A stretch of DNA of 64,000 nucleotides, from the NCBI GenBank assembly GCA_965112735.1, contig OZ218954.1:3906001-3970000 (forward strand), in the 5' to 3' direction. Made by a program: the position numbers and the translations under genes. The first letter of the stretch is position 1. Every line of letters begins with the position of its first letter. Of this stretch, positions 23,176 to 33,134 are shown in pieces. The notes under the pieces are model-generated. The model was not told where the DNA came from and did no database searches. It saw only the letters and a program-made list of their open reading frames with translations. The DNA comes from Phaeosaccion multiseriatum. Taxonomy: Eukaryota > Ochrophyta, other classes.

Positions 23176-26100
23176 CCTATCCCCCCTGTTTGCTGACCAG
23201 CCTCGGCCCGTGTGTGTGTGCTCACTCACACCCCCCCCTGCACCGCTCAGATATCGAGGATAGCGATTTCCTCCGAGCTGGGATGTCCTCTCCGCGATTT
23301 GCGAGCCGTGGACCCCACCTTCTCCGGAGGTAAGGAGGATAGCAGAGGAGGCCCCCCGGATAGAAGAGAGGGTAAGGAGGAGAGCAGAGGAGGCCGGATG
23401 GAAGAGAGGAGGCAGGAAGAAGGAGAGGAATGGAGTCATTTGGAAGGAGAAGAGGGGGCAGGATGGATGGAGGAGAGGAGGCAATACAGAGAGCTGTGAG
23501 TCAACGCGCTCGAATGACCAATTGACCGACCCTTCTCCTACGACTACCCCTTCCCCCTTCCCCCTTTCTTGCCTCCTTTGACCCATGCCACCACGTCACT
23601 TCTTCCTCCTCCAACTGCTACTCCTTCTACAACTGCTCGTCGTCCTCTACCCCCTCTTACTACTCCTTCTACTCCCTACTTACACTACCTACTACTACTA
23701 CAACTGCTGCTACTACTTCTCTTCTGCTACTTCTATTACTTCTGCTGCTGCTGCTACTACTATCATTACTACTACTACTCGCCATCCTCTTCCCTGTCAC
23801 TCACCCACCAGGCCAATACCCGGCCATTCTGTGCCGCAAGGAGGCCGTGATTCTGTCCCTGAGCGGCGTCAAGGCCGTGATCAAGAAGGACGAGATGCTC
23901 GCCTTCAGCCCCGACCACGCCCAGACCAGGACCCTCATCGCCACTGCCCGACACCAGGTAGGCAGGGATGGCAGTGGATGGGCAGTGTAGAGGTGTATGA
24001 ACAAGGCAGGAGACGCGTTGTAGGCGGCAGTGTGTGTGGGGAGGGTGGTGGCAGGGTAGAGGTATATGGGCACATTGGGCAGGTATAGCAGGGACCCAGT
24101 CGCCACGGCCTCCCCATGCGAAGTATGATGTACTTGACCCACGGCACGCACACTGTACGATACGGTGTCCACTTGGGTGCTTGTTTCCGTCCCAAGCTTC
24201 TGTGCCTGACCCTCTCCCTGGTGTGCATGCATGTGTGTGCGTGCGTGTGCAGCTCCCTTCGTCAGGCGGAGTGCCCTTCGAGCAGATCGCTCTGGAGGCG
24301 TGTCTTCAAGTCGTGTGTCAAGACCTGCGTACCAGGGCAGAGGCAGTGCTGGGCCCGCTGGGGGAGGTGAGAGGCGAGCGAGGGAGGGAGGGAAGGAGGG
24401 GGTCAGGGAAGAGAGCGAGAGGAAGGGAGGGAGGATGTGAGGGAAAAGAGAGAGGAAGGGAGGGAGGGGGTGAGGGAAGAGAGAGAGAGGGAGGGAGGGG
24501 GTGAGGGAAGAGAGAGAGAGGCAGGGAGGGAGGGGGTGAGGGAAGAGAGGAGGAGGAAGGGAGGGAGGGGGTGAGGGAACAGAGAGAGAGCGGAAGGGAG
24601 GGAGGACCGGACCGCTTGATATGCCTGCTCATGGCCTTCGCCCTTGCCCCTCTTCGTGTAGTGCAGAGGGGTGATGTGTGGTGTTATCGGCGGCAGAAGT
24701 AGCAGGAGCAGCTGTTCACGGCCAAAGCTCCCTCCCTCCCTCCCTCCCTCTCTCCTTCCCTCCCTCCCTCTTTCCTTCCCTCCCTCCCTCCTTCCCTCCC
24801 TCCCTCCCTCCCTCCCTCCTTCCCTCCCTCCCTCCCTCCCTCCTTCCCTCCCTCCCTCCCTCCCTCCATCCATCCCTCCCTCCCCCCCCCCCCCCTGTGC
24901 ATCTGTCCGTGCCCAGCTCATGGGCGGCATCAAGCTCGGAAGCTCTCTGGCCATCAATCTGGAGTCTCTGTTGCCCCTCAAGAACAACCTCGACGAGCTC
25001 CTCTTCTGCGTTAAGGAGGTGCGGAACGGACGGGGAGGGAGGGAGGGACGGACGGAGGGAGGGAGGGAAAGGGGGGAAGGCGTGACGGGTGAGGGTGGGA
25101 GAGAGGTGGGGAGGGACTCGTGGAACTGGAAGGCCTGGCTGGTCCTCGGTTTCTGGTCACGTGCACATGTGGGTGGCATCATGAGACCGCGTGGAATCAC
25201 CAGCCTCTGCATTCACACCACCACCTGCCCCCCCCTCTGCTCTCTCTCTCAGACCACCAACTGCTTGAACGACGTTCTGTCCAACGACGATGATATGGCA
25301 CGCATGTATCTGACAGAGGGGAGGAGGGAGGACGAGCACGAGGAGGTGGAGATGATGCTGGAGACGTATCACATGCAGGTACGTCAGGAACGAGGAGAAG
25401 GAACCGTCGGAGAGAGCTTCGACAAGGGTTGGTTGCGAAGGACCCCCTGTCCTGTCCCAGGGGTGTGGTGACTCACGCCGCTGCTCCTCTCCCTTTCGTT
25501 GCCTCGCTACCTCTCCTTCTCTTCCTCCCTCTCTCTCTCTCGCTCCCCTCCCTTCCCCCTCTCTTCCTCCCTCCCTCCCGTCCCTTCCCTCGTCCCTTCC
25601 CTCTGCCTCTCCCTCTCCTTTCTGCCCATATGCCTGCCCCCCTCCCTTGTGCCCGTATGCCTGTATGCCCGACAGCTGGAGATGCTTGCGGAGGACCTGC
25701 GCGAGGTGCAGACGATGGTGAAGAACACGGAGGACGTGGTGGAGATCAACCTCGACATGCTGCGGAACAGGATAATGAAGTACGACTTCTTCTTGAGTAA
25801 GTGCTTTGAGTGAGGGTATGTATGTGCATACCGTGGGGGTTGTTCTTGAACATGCTTTGGGTGAGGTGTCTGTGTGTATGCAGAGGGACAGAGGGGAACT
25901 TTTGTTGGGTGAGTGTCTGTGCTGTGCATGTAGGGTACGAGGGGGGCGGTTCTTTTGTTGAGCATCTCCAGCGGGGTGTCTGCAGGCATGCACATAGGGA
26001 TTCCTTGCGGCTGACTGCTGGGTGGAGCAAGTGGATGGAGCAAGTGGTTGGAGCAAGTGGAGTTGTTGTTGCTTGTTGGGTGCCTTCACTGTGTTATGCT

Positions 26101-26380
26101 GTCACGCACACACACACACACACACACACACATACTCACTTGATTTCTCTACTCTCTCTCTCTTTCTCTCTCGGCTGTGTACAACCAACCCGCCACAGAC
26201 GTGGCCGCGTTGTCCGTCACGTTTGGCGCCATGGTGACGGGGGTGTTCGGCATGAACCTCGTAAGTCACTGGGAAGAGTACCCCAATGCTTTTTGGAGCG
26301 TGACGGGCGGGATCTACCTCTTCATTATGGTGTCTTTGGCGCTGGCCTTTGCGAGGTTGCGATCCATTGACGTCCTGTAG
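21591..26380 (+). CDS. MRS2: CorA/MRS2-type Mg2+ transporter, probably plastid-targeted
   Basis: Eight exons with consistent phases: 21591-23021, 23251-23329, 23812-23957, 24253-24366, 24917-25018, 25253-25378, 25676-25796 and 26199-26380. Exon 1 encodes a long N-terminus. After basic residues it has LVLVLAFIARHAPPVHA|LAPF, a signal-like helix plus an ASAFAP-like cleavage site, suggesting bipartite plastid targeting. It then runs through Gln-rich and Gly-rich low complexity. The conserved part has CPLRDLRAVDP, VILSLSGVKAVI, PFEQIALEACL, a long coiled-coil (LEMLAEDLREVQTMV) and two C-terminal membrane helices. The first helix ends in GMN, the signature motif of CorA/MRS2/Alr1 channels. These pentameric channels pass Mg2+, and a chloroplast form is known in plants. 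Plastid location is inference. The low-complexity insert in exon 1 could hide an additional intron. Confidence 0.85.
22667..22723 (+). repeat. (GGA)n tract coding poly-Gly in the CorA gene
   Basis: About 17 GGA triplets in exon 1, between the targeting region and the conserved transporter core. Confidence 0.85.
23108..23173. repeat. (TG)n microsatellite in CorA intron 1
   Basis: A 60-bp TG run, with GTGC units at its start, between exons 1 and 2. Confidence 0.9.
24368..24606. repeat. GGGAGG/GAGAGA purine tract in CorA intron 4
   Basis: A repeating unit of about 30-40 bp (gggagggggtgagggaa followed by gagagag) fills the first part of the intron. The same intron ends with (TCCC)n at 24727-24880. 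The two tracts are complementary and could pair. Confidence 0.85.
24727..24894. repeat. (TCCC)n tract in CorA intron 4
   Basis: About 150 bp of CTCCCTCCCTCC and a terminal poly-C just upstream of the acceptor of exon 24917-25018. Confidence 0.9.
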
Positions 26381-27409
26381 AGAGAGAGAGAGAGAGAGAC
26401 AGAGAGAGAGGGCCCTCAGCCCCAAGCGCAGGTGGGAGGAGGGGGTGCTTTATCTCTCCGCTCCATGGGAACAGGGGCGAGACCCCTCCCTCTGTGGTAG
26501 TGGTGGGAATGTATCTGGGAGCTCTCAACCACCCAGGCGTCCACCAACCCATGCGGCAGTAGAGCGGTATTGTAGTGGGAGGAGTGAGCTCCATTGAGAA
26601 GCTGGGCGCAGAGCTTGGCGATACTTCGGGGGTTCTTCCGGTCTCAGGTTGGTCGGAAGACTTCATGACCCATTCAACCTGCGAACAATACGAACCCTGA
26701 GTTACGCCCAGCTCTTTTTCTAGCCTCTCAATGGAGCTCACTCCTACTACACCACCACCCCTACACCTGTATCAGAGTACTGAAGTGAGGAGCTGCCCAC
26801 TGTGCCTATCGGTTGCTGCGGTTCTTAGCGACCTCACGGAGAGCCCCAAGCTGGCATGGAGACAAGGGGAGGGTGGGTGGGTGGGTGTTTCCTATTCTTA
26901 CCGGCCACGAGACCGAAGCCCTTCTGTCCGCCCCGCAGCCGAGAGCTGGGCAGAGGAGAGAAAGAAGGCAGAGGAGGGGGGCCTCGTCTTTCGTCTTCGT
27001 ATCGGCGGGGCCGCAGAAGGAGGAGGTGGCGGAGCATCTGCTGGTCTGGGCCCAGGGCTTAGCGTTTCGCCAAAAGAAGGGACTTATTTAGTTAAATAGC
27101 GAGGCGCTGAGTTAGGAGTGTGCAAAGCCATAGATGAGGCTTTCTGTGAAGCTCACCATGTGGTAATTCGATACGTGTGCGAGCCTGCCTTGGATATACT
27201 CGGCCGAGCCTCCACCCCCTTCATTGTATCGAGACACTAAGTAGGCTACGCAACCATGAGGACGGCGATGAAAGTCTCTCGTACGGGAGGCACATTGCCC
27301 CGGAGGCCTCTGGGAAATCTGAAGGCCTTCATTTGTTCTCCAGGGGGGCCACCCCAAAGAGGCCTTAGTCTGCCATGCGTCAACAACTGCCTTCGCTCCG
27401 CAACCCCTC
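26381..27409. other. Intergenic, with an inverted repeat
   Basis: A GA run (26381-26410) follows the CorA stop. The inverted repeat at 26571-26751 is annotated separately. A plus-strand frame at 26813-27091 ends with KEEVAEHLLVWAQGL and could be a small exon, but nothing supports it beyond the open frame. Confidence 0.45.
26571..26751. repeat. Inverted repeat flanking about 100 bp (possible MITE)
   Basis: The 20-mer aggagtgagctccattgaga at 26580-26599 is perfectly reverse-complemented at 26726-26745. Similarity extends outward (tgtagt...tacta) and inward (agctgggcg). The whole could fold into one hairpin. No target-site duplication was identified. Confidence 0.7.
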
Positions 27410-28294
27410 TCAGTCCAGGCAGTCGCAGGGGTGGCCATTGGCGTGCACCCACTGCTTAATCTCCTCAAAGGTTTCGCCACGTATGTCCCACTCATCGTCG
27501 CCGAACAATCCCGCGTGTAGTTCACTGTCCCTGATTCTTTGTGGGCACGACATTTCGTCCCACGGGCACTGCACCTCCTCTGACCGGAGCCATTTGAGTA
27601 TCGCCAAGCTCTTGGCCTTCATGACTGCATCACAACAGATCGACTCGTTCCAACGGCATAGGTGGCGGGCATTGGCATGGAGGAACTGCAATGTCCCAAT
27701 GTTGCCATTGACAGCAGCGCACCATGCCCCCGCTCGCCACCTCCCGTCGCGATCCTCTTGGATCAAAGCTCTCGTGCGAGGATGATTGAGCAAATACTCC
27801 ACGATGAGTATAGACCCCTTGCTACAAGCATCGTTCCAGCTTTGGCTGAGGAAGGGAGCACTCCCTTCCTCCGACAGAAGCCATTTCACCATCTTCAGAT
27901 TCCCTCCACATGCGGCCCATCCACACATGTAGTCATGCCATGGACACCTCTCCTTGTCGGGAAGATCTTCGGATCGTAGCCATTGGAGGACACTCAGGCC
28001 ATGCTGCTCGTTGAACAACGTTTCCCGGCACACGTCTGCATTCCAGGGGCAGTCCTTGCCATGAAGAGCCTTGCAGACCTCGACATCCCCATGCTTGGCA
28101 GCAGCCCGGAAGACGTTCAAAGTGAGCTCCAGGGGAGGGATCGCCCATCTCACGCACTCCACGGAGCTGACCACAGACGACAAGTTCGTCTTCAAGGCTG
28201 GGTACAATTGGGTGTAGCGGGTCTTCCACTCTTTACTCGTACCAGCCAAAAAGAGGAAGTGCCCCTCCCCCATGTACTGCAAGATGACGTACAT
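27410..28294 (-). CDS. Ankyrin-repeat protein with F-box-like N-terminus
   Basis: A single open frame of 294 codons, ATG at 28294 and TAG at 27410. The N-terminus (YVILQYMGEGHFLFLAGTSK, then EWKTRYTQLYP) is the F-box-like 'GxGHxLFLAGxSKxWK' head that starts this family in brown algae and related stramenopiles. It is followed by about seven degenerate ankyrin repeats with CPW signatures (KDCPWNADVC, RCPWHDYMCGWAA, QCPWDEMSC) and a terminal HANGHPCDCL. Upstream, the same frame continues after a single TAG (28298-28300) into an acidic stretch (28301-28549). A short intron ending at that TAG would give a longer protein. Ankyrin repeats mediate protein binding; the partner is unknown. Family recognition is good; the exact 5' end is not. 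Confidence 0.75.
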   Translation of the reverse strand: MYVILQYMGEGHFLFLAGTSKEWKTRYTQLYPALKTNLSSVVSSVECVRWAIPPLELTLNVFRAAAKHGDVEVCKALHGKDCPWNADVCRETLFNEQHGLSVLQWLRSEDLPDKERCPWHDYMCGWAACGGNLKMVKWLLSEEGSAPFLSQSWNDACSKGSILIVEYLLNHPRTRALIQEDRDGRWRAGAWCAAVNGNIGTLQFLHANARHLCRWNESICCDAVMKAKSLAILKWLRSEEVQCPWDEMSCPQRIRDSELHAGLFGDDEWDIRGETFEEIKQWVHANGHPCDCLD

Positions 28295-28831
28295 CAGCTA
28301 AATATTCGTCAAGACCTTGTGGCAAGCTTCAAAGCCCTCGTTCACTGGTCCTTCTCCTCCTTCTTCGCACGCGGCAGACCCTCCATCCTCGCTTGACTCA
28401 GCATCACCTTCTCTTTCAGAGTCCGATGGAGGCGCGCTTCCAGACTTGTATCTATTCGCCGTGCCCTCGTCTTGCCCCTCTCTAGTGTGCTGCATGGACT
28501 CCCCCACCTCCTTTTGCTCTTGCCTAGCACCTCGTATCCTTTCTTCCACCTTCCTTCCACCCCTACCTCCCCCTCATCAGCGAGACCCGTCAGGTTAAGC
28601 CTAGGGGGGAGGTGGAAATTGTGGCTCTGCGGCGGCGGCGGCGGCGGCGGCGGCTGCTTCTGCTGCTGTCGCTTTCTTTCTTCTGCTGCTGCTATGGTCC
28701 CTGTAGCAAGTCACGCTCAATATCTGTGATTCCTGGAGCACCAATACACGAACTTGCTGACGTAACGGAAAAAGGGGGAAAACATAAAGTATCTCAAGAA
28801 CAAGTGCCCGGTTATCTCCCCTCAGCCATTC
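28295..28831. other. Intergenic; possible 5' exon of the ankyrin gene
   Basis: The minus-strand frame 28549-28301 (acidic, Ser-rich) lies in the same frame as the ankyrin ORF, separated by one stop that coincides with an AG acceptor. On the plus strand, (GGC)n at about 28629-28651 precedes the next ORF. Confidence 0.4.
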
Positions 28832-29647
28832 ATGTATGGGTCCACAGCCACAGCAGCGAGGGAGGGGAAGGGAGATCAAGATTGGGTGGGGGGAACGGGT
28901 ACACGTGGACAGCGAAAGGGGTGGAAGCACGTGGATCTAGAGGCAGCCATGGGCCGCGAAGAGGGAGAAGAGGAGGGGGAGGATGGAACGGGAGAGGAGC
29001 AAGATGCCCACCACCATGTGCCTCCGCTCAGCCCGCCTCCGCGATTGCCGGAGTCTAGCGTGTCGAGAGAGAGCCTCTGCACCGAGGGCACGGATGGCCT
29101 CAGCGCTTCGGAAGGGAGCAGCGAAGACGAGCGTGACGACTACGAAGGGGGGAGTGCCGATAGAAGAAGGAGCACGGAGGCCAGGAGGATCCCTTCCAGC
29201 AGCAGGAAGAGCAGGACCAATGACCGAGGAAGGAGAGTAAGCAGCCCCGATAACGCCCATCTAGATGGAGGAGAAGAAGCAGAGCAGGGCTTAGGCGGAG
29301 GAGGTAAAGGATGGGGGCAAACGGGGGCTGCACTAAGAGAAGACGGTAGCAACCACAAGAGGGCCCTAAGAAGGGGCAAGTATAGCCGCTGTGCCTCCTC
29401 TGTGGCCCCGCTTTCCGGGTGCACCTGGCCCGATGACGAATCAGATTGTATTTCCACGGTGACGCCCTCCCCGGCCACGGCCGTATTATTCTCCAATGGC
29501 CGAGACGAGAAGAGCACAGGAGGGGAGTGCAAGCCCTGCCCCATGATAGGTGAGTGCGTGCGCAACCGGTCTGCCTCTGTCTCTCCTGCTCAAAAGCTGT
29601 CATTCCCCTCCACTCCGAACCCTCCCTTACTACTCACGCCATTTTGA
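28832..29647 (+). CDS. Unrecognised acidic/Ser-rich ORF
   Basis: An ATG-initiated frame of 271 codons without strong low-complexity bias, ending in TGA. It is rich in Glu, Gly, Ser and Arg and looks disordered. A CKPCPM motif near 29528-29545 recalls the first cysteines of a C-x2-C zinc-binding element, but the matching second half is not found. A consensus donor (ATAG|gtgagt at 29549/29550) directly after this motif suggests the coding region may splice onward instead of ending at 29647; the best downstream acceptor is at 29758. An acceptor-like ccctcag at 28823 just upstream hints at a 5' exon. No family recognised. Confidence 0.4.
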   Translation: MYGSTATAAREGKGDQDWVGGTGTRGQRKGWKHVDLEAAMGREEGEEEGEDGTGEEQDAHHHVPPLSPPPRLPESSVSRESLCTEGTDGLSASEGSSEDERDDYEGGSADRRRSTEARRIPSSSRKSRTNDRGRRVSSPDNAHLDGGEEAEQGLGGGGKGWGQTGAALREDGSNHKRALRRGKYSRCASSVAPLSGCTWPDDESDCISTVTPSPATAVLFSNGRDEKSTGGECKPCPMIGECVRNRSASVSPAQKLSFPSTPNPPLLLTPF

Positions 29648-31259
29648 GAGACCTCTGTGTCTCCCGCCCCTGCCCCACGCCCTCACCATTCACATGCCTA
29701 GCATTTCTGCCTCCACTCCCCTCTCTTCATGTGCTCTATCCACCCCGCCGCCGCCCTCAGCTACGGCCGTTGTGGTCTTCTTCGTTGTGCTTTGGTCGTA
29801 CGTGCCTGCTCTCTTCTGAAGCGGAAGGCAAGGGGGCAAGGCAAGGCAAGACCTCTTCAAAAGGGCAGGGAAAGGCAAGGAAGAGGGTCGTGGCTCGATT
29901 GTGAGGGGCGTACTACGGGTGCGGGGTGAGGCCAAGTACAGTAGGCACACGAGTAATGTGGCAAATTCCACACTACGTGCGGCCCGCGGGCGTCAAGGCC
30001 TGCCTTATTCACCGCTTCTGCGCTACATCTTATGCAGCTACCCTTTGGCTAAGGGCGTAAAGCACCAATGTCTGTACAAGCTCTGGCTACCCTCTCATCC
30101 CAACCCAACGTCGTCGCTCCGGCCTTTCTGAGTCCAGCAGCGCATCCCTTCTCACTCAATGGTGCCCGTGGAATCGCTTGGGCAGCTGCACTTCATCCCC
30201 CATACTCAGCATCCTTCTCTTTCTGGAGGCACGACGGCGGCTGTGCTCCTCCTCTCCTTGAGCGCTGTCTCTCTCCTCGGCCTCCTTCCTGCTGATGCGC
30301 GCATGCCTCGTGCACATCCCGTTGAGCTTCCCTCTCTGCGCCTGCTTATCACACTCGCCAACAGGCAGATCTTCACCTGTGCCCCTTGGGAGACGCAGAC
30401 ACCTTCTTTGATCACCTGCTTTTAGCACCCTTCCACAGGATCTTGGTCGCCAGAGGCCTCCGCGGGATTGGCCTCCCGCTCGAGAGACTTTGTCCCCATT
30501 CCCTCAACTCAAAGAATATCACTCAGGTATTTGAATGGTGGCGTAGCCTAGCGTCTTCATACAAAGAAAGGAAGAGGCGGTTCGGCTGGGTGTCGCCAAG
30601 GCGTGCATAGCTGGTGCGCAAGTGGGGCGGAGGGAGAAGCAACCAGCTGTGTAACAGGAGTCTCAAAGAGCGAGGCGGAGAAGGAGCGAGTCGACGAAGG
30701 CCGGCGGAGCGATGGGTAGTACAAGCCAGCCAGTCTTGCGGAGTGAGGAAGGGGCGGCAGATACATACGCTGTGGAAAGGGGGCATGGTCTTTGATACAC
30801 AATCTCCCCCGACTGAGTGCCCATAGTCAGGAGACATGGAGGCGGCGCTGCGAAGGATTGCTTCAGAAGCGCTCTCACAACCTACTAGAAAGGGCACTCT
30901 CTGGCCTCAGCGCGACAGGTCTCTCACATTGAAAGCAAACACACACGAAAACGGGTTATTTCTTCGTCGCTTTCATTCTTTCCTTACTGTCTTGGCCTAT
31001 CACTCGCACCTGTGGGCTGCAACATACTATTGTTGTTCGAAGAAGGGTGGTGGTACGAGTAGTGATTTGAGCGGCTGGTCTTGACTGTGCCATCGCCCTC
31101 CACCCCCCCCTAGCTAATGAAGCACCCGGATACCCTACAAGTTCCAGCCAAAGTATCATGATCTGTGTCGCAATTGCGCCTCGCCAGTCGAGAGGAGCGG
31201 ACTGTAAGGGTATCGAAAGAGAAGCGCGTTGCAACAGGCGGCCCGCCAAAAAATCCCTA
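29648..31259. other. Intergenic, no gene recognised
   Basis: Several 60-120 codon frames occur on both strands, for example a basic/acidic minus-strand frame ending at 30156. None shows a domain or a coherent chain of splice sites. Confidence 0.45.
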
Positions 31260-31280
31260 CGAAGCCCCAACTGCCCAAAA
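31260..31280 (+). promoter_or_regulatory. Conserved upstream element of silaffin-like gene A
   Basis: CGAAGCCCCAACTGCCC here recurs upstream of gene B (32986), gene C (39948), truncated gene D (43827, variant) and gene E (59788, variant). It lies 130-180 bp before the ATG except in D. Conservation across otherwise diverged flanks suggests a promoter or transcription-start element. Confidence 0.55.
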
Positions 31281-31436
31281 TGTGCGCCGCGCTAGTGTTG
31301 CCGTGCTGTCCAGAATCGAGTAACCATGTTGCGGCTGATGAGCAGGAGCCTGGGCGGCGGCTGGCAGCTCAAAAACAAACCACAACACCAACCAAGGACT
31401 ACTACATCCCGCCTCAAGACCAGCACCAAGGACATC

Positions 31437-32119
31437 ATGCGTTTCTCCTTCTTCGGCACCGCCCTCCTGGCCTTCCTCGCCATCACCAACCAGGCCACCG
31501 CCAAGATCGGGGAGCCCGCCAGCGACGAGTTGAAGAAACGCGAGCTCACGGGGTCGGTCCCTGTGGCGCCCGCCCCCTGGACTTCCCCTCCCCCAACCAA
31601 GCCCGACAAGCCCGGAAAGAACGTGAGCCACGACTCCTCGAAGGGGGACAGCTACGACTGCTCCTCGGACAGCAGCAGCAGCAGCAGCAGCGGCAGCAGC
31701 AGCAGCGACTCTTCCAGCTCCGACAGCTCGAAGGGGAAGAGGGGAAAGGTGAGCTACTGACGTTTTGTTCCCCTATCCTTCCCCTACAACGTGTTGGCTC
31801 TACTCATGACCCTTTCTCTCCTCTCCTCACTCTCACTCTTCTTCGATCCCTCTCCTCTCCCCCCCTCGCTTGTCTGTCGCTTGTCTCTCGCTCGCAGAGG
31901 GGTAGGGGGAAGGGCAAGGGCAAGGACAAGGGGAGGGGCAACAAGGGCAAGGGCAAGGGTAAGGGGAGGGGCAACAAGGGCAAGGGGAAGGGGAGGGGCA
32001 AGGGCAAGGGGAAGGGGGGGGCAAGGGGAGGGGCAAGGGCAAGGGTAAGGGCAGGACGGGAAGGGGCAAATATTGAAGCGGAACATCGCAGCGTAGCGTA
32101 TGCTCTATTTATGGAATAA
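31437..32119 (+). CDS. Silaffin-like secreted protein A (frameshifted tail)
   Basis: Two exons, 31437-31748 and 31898-32119. The start chosen is the ATG opening the signal peptide MRFSFFGTALLAFLAI that the paralogues share. An in-frame upstream ATG at 31326 also exists, in the shared leader. The mature part runs through a PWTSPPPTKPDKPGK linker and a Ser/Asp run (SSSSDSSSSDSSKG) to a Lys/Gly tail (KGKGKDKGRGNKGKG). Acidic/phosphorylatable Ser runs plus Lys-rich tails resemble the composition of silica-associated proteins such as silaffins and silacidins (analogy, not homology). Relative to gene B, an extra G in the G-run near 32017-32024 shifts the end: instead of GRGKY-stop the frame reads RARVRAGREG and stops at an overlapping AATAAA. 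This could be a real mutation or a homopolymer error. Confidence 0.7.
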
Positions 32120-32146
32120 AGTTTTGGAACGAAAGTCTTTATTCCA
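32112..32146. terminator. 3' hairpin with AATAAA on both strands, gene A
   Basis: TGGAATAAAG (32112-32121) pairs with CTTTATTCCA (32137-32146). Each arm carries a poly(A)-signal hexamer on one strand. The same structure occurs after gene B. Confidence 0.65.
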
Positions 32147-32985
32147 TTGGCCCTGCTCTGGGCTGGTGGTCCCTTTGTCTCAAGCTGGGAGCTGTCAGCT
32201 CAGAGCCCCACCAGCCGATGCGCAGCTCTACAGCCCACCGCCGTAACCAGATAGACTGCTTCGTGAACTGTTGAGCCCCGATGGCCCGTGCATCTCCAGA
32301 CCCTGACCCACCGGCCTGCCCGTATGGCACTAACAATCGTGACGGACAAGCTACGGACTAGAGAGGGCGGGCAGAGAAAAGTCGTGGTTCGAAAGGCGCA
32401 GACTCTTCCTTCCTACCTCTCTCTGATGCAGCGAGAGAGCCCTATGAAGCAGCCCGCCCGGGGGAGAGCCCAGAGTCAGGACAGTCGGAAGAATAGTGCT
32501 AGGAAGGAATGCCGAAAAGAGAGATTGATAAGAAGGCGAGTGGGCAGGCAGGTCCGCTCCTTGATCACTCGCACCCGAAGAGGCTCAGTGAAAGCGAAGG
32601 AGAAAGGATGCTGGCGCGTATCGCCTGGCCTTTGATTTGCAACTGTCGGGCTGGTATCGGGTGGGCGCTCACCATTGCTCTTCACCTGTACCATCGCCGC
32701 TCTATCCCTCCCACCCACGTCAGTCAACATTCGGGTGCCCCAGGAAGCAAGGCCGCCCCGTGAGCGAAAATGCCATGACCTGTGTTCGAGATTGCATTCC
32801 ACCAGAGGAGGGGCGGTCGGACGAGAGGCGGCGCGTCGAGCAGGCGGCAGCCAAAAAGCAGAAAGCAGGAAGCAGCAGCGCAGTCGAGGAGGGTACATTT
32901 GGCGGGGGAGATGCCTTCCAGGGACATGGGATGGGACAGGCACAGGCATATCTCATCACAAGGGTTTGCTTAGCCCTGTGATTCT
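32147..32985. repeat. Intergenic block duplicated after gene B
   Basis: This A-B spacer is repeated, mostly above 85-90% by eye, in the B-C spacer (39007-39947). The second copy has an extra stretch of about 120 bp at 39184-39305. It shows that genes A, B and C arose by tandem duplication of gene plus spacer. Confidence 0.85.
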
Positions 32986-33002
32986 CGAAGCCCCAACTGC
33001 CC
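32986..33002 (+). promoter_or_regulatory. Conserved upstream element of gene B
   Basis: CGAAGCCCCAACTGCCC, identical to the copies before genes A and C, 133 bp upstream of the gene B ATG. Confidence 0.55.
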
Positions 33003-33134
33003 ATGACGGTGAAGCGTTATTGTTGCTGTTCAGAAAAACGAATAATTGCGGCTGATGAGCAGGAGCATAGAGGCTCAAAAACAAACTGGACGAAAGCAAA
33101 GACTACAGCTTACGTGAGAAACATCGTGAGCACC

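Noticed and set aside
24671-25212. Open frames through CorA introns rich in Gly/Arg or Pro/Ser
   Set aside because: They span simple repeats, and the exon chain with correct phases explains the locus.
29500-29900. CCCH/C2-type zinc finger at CKPCPM
   Set aside because: Only one cysteine pair is visible, and no downstream exon in phase supplies the remaining ligands.
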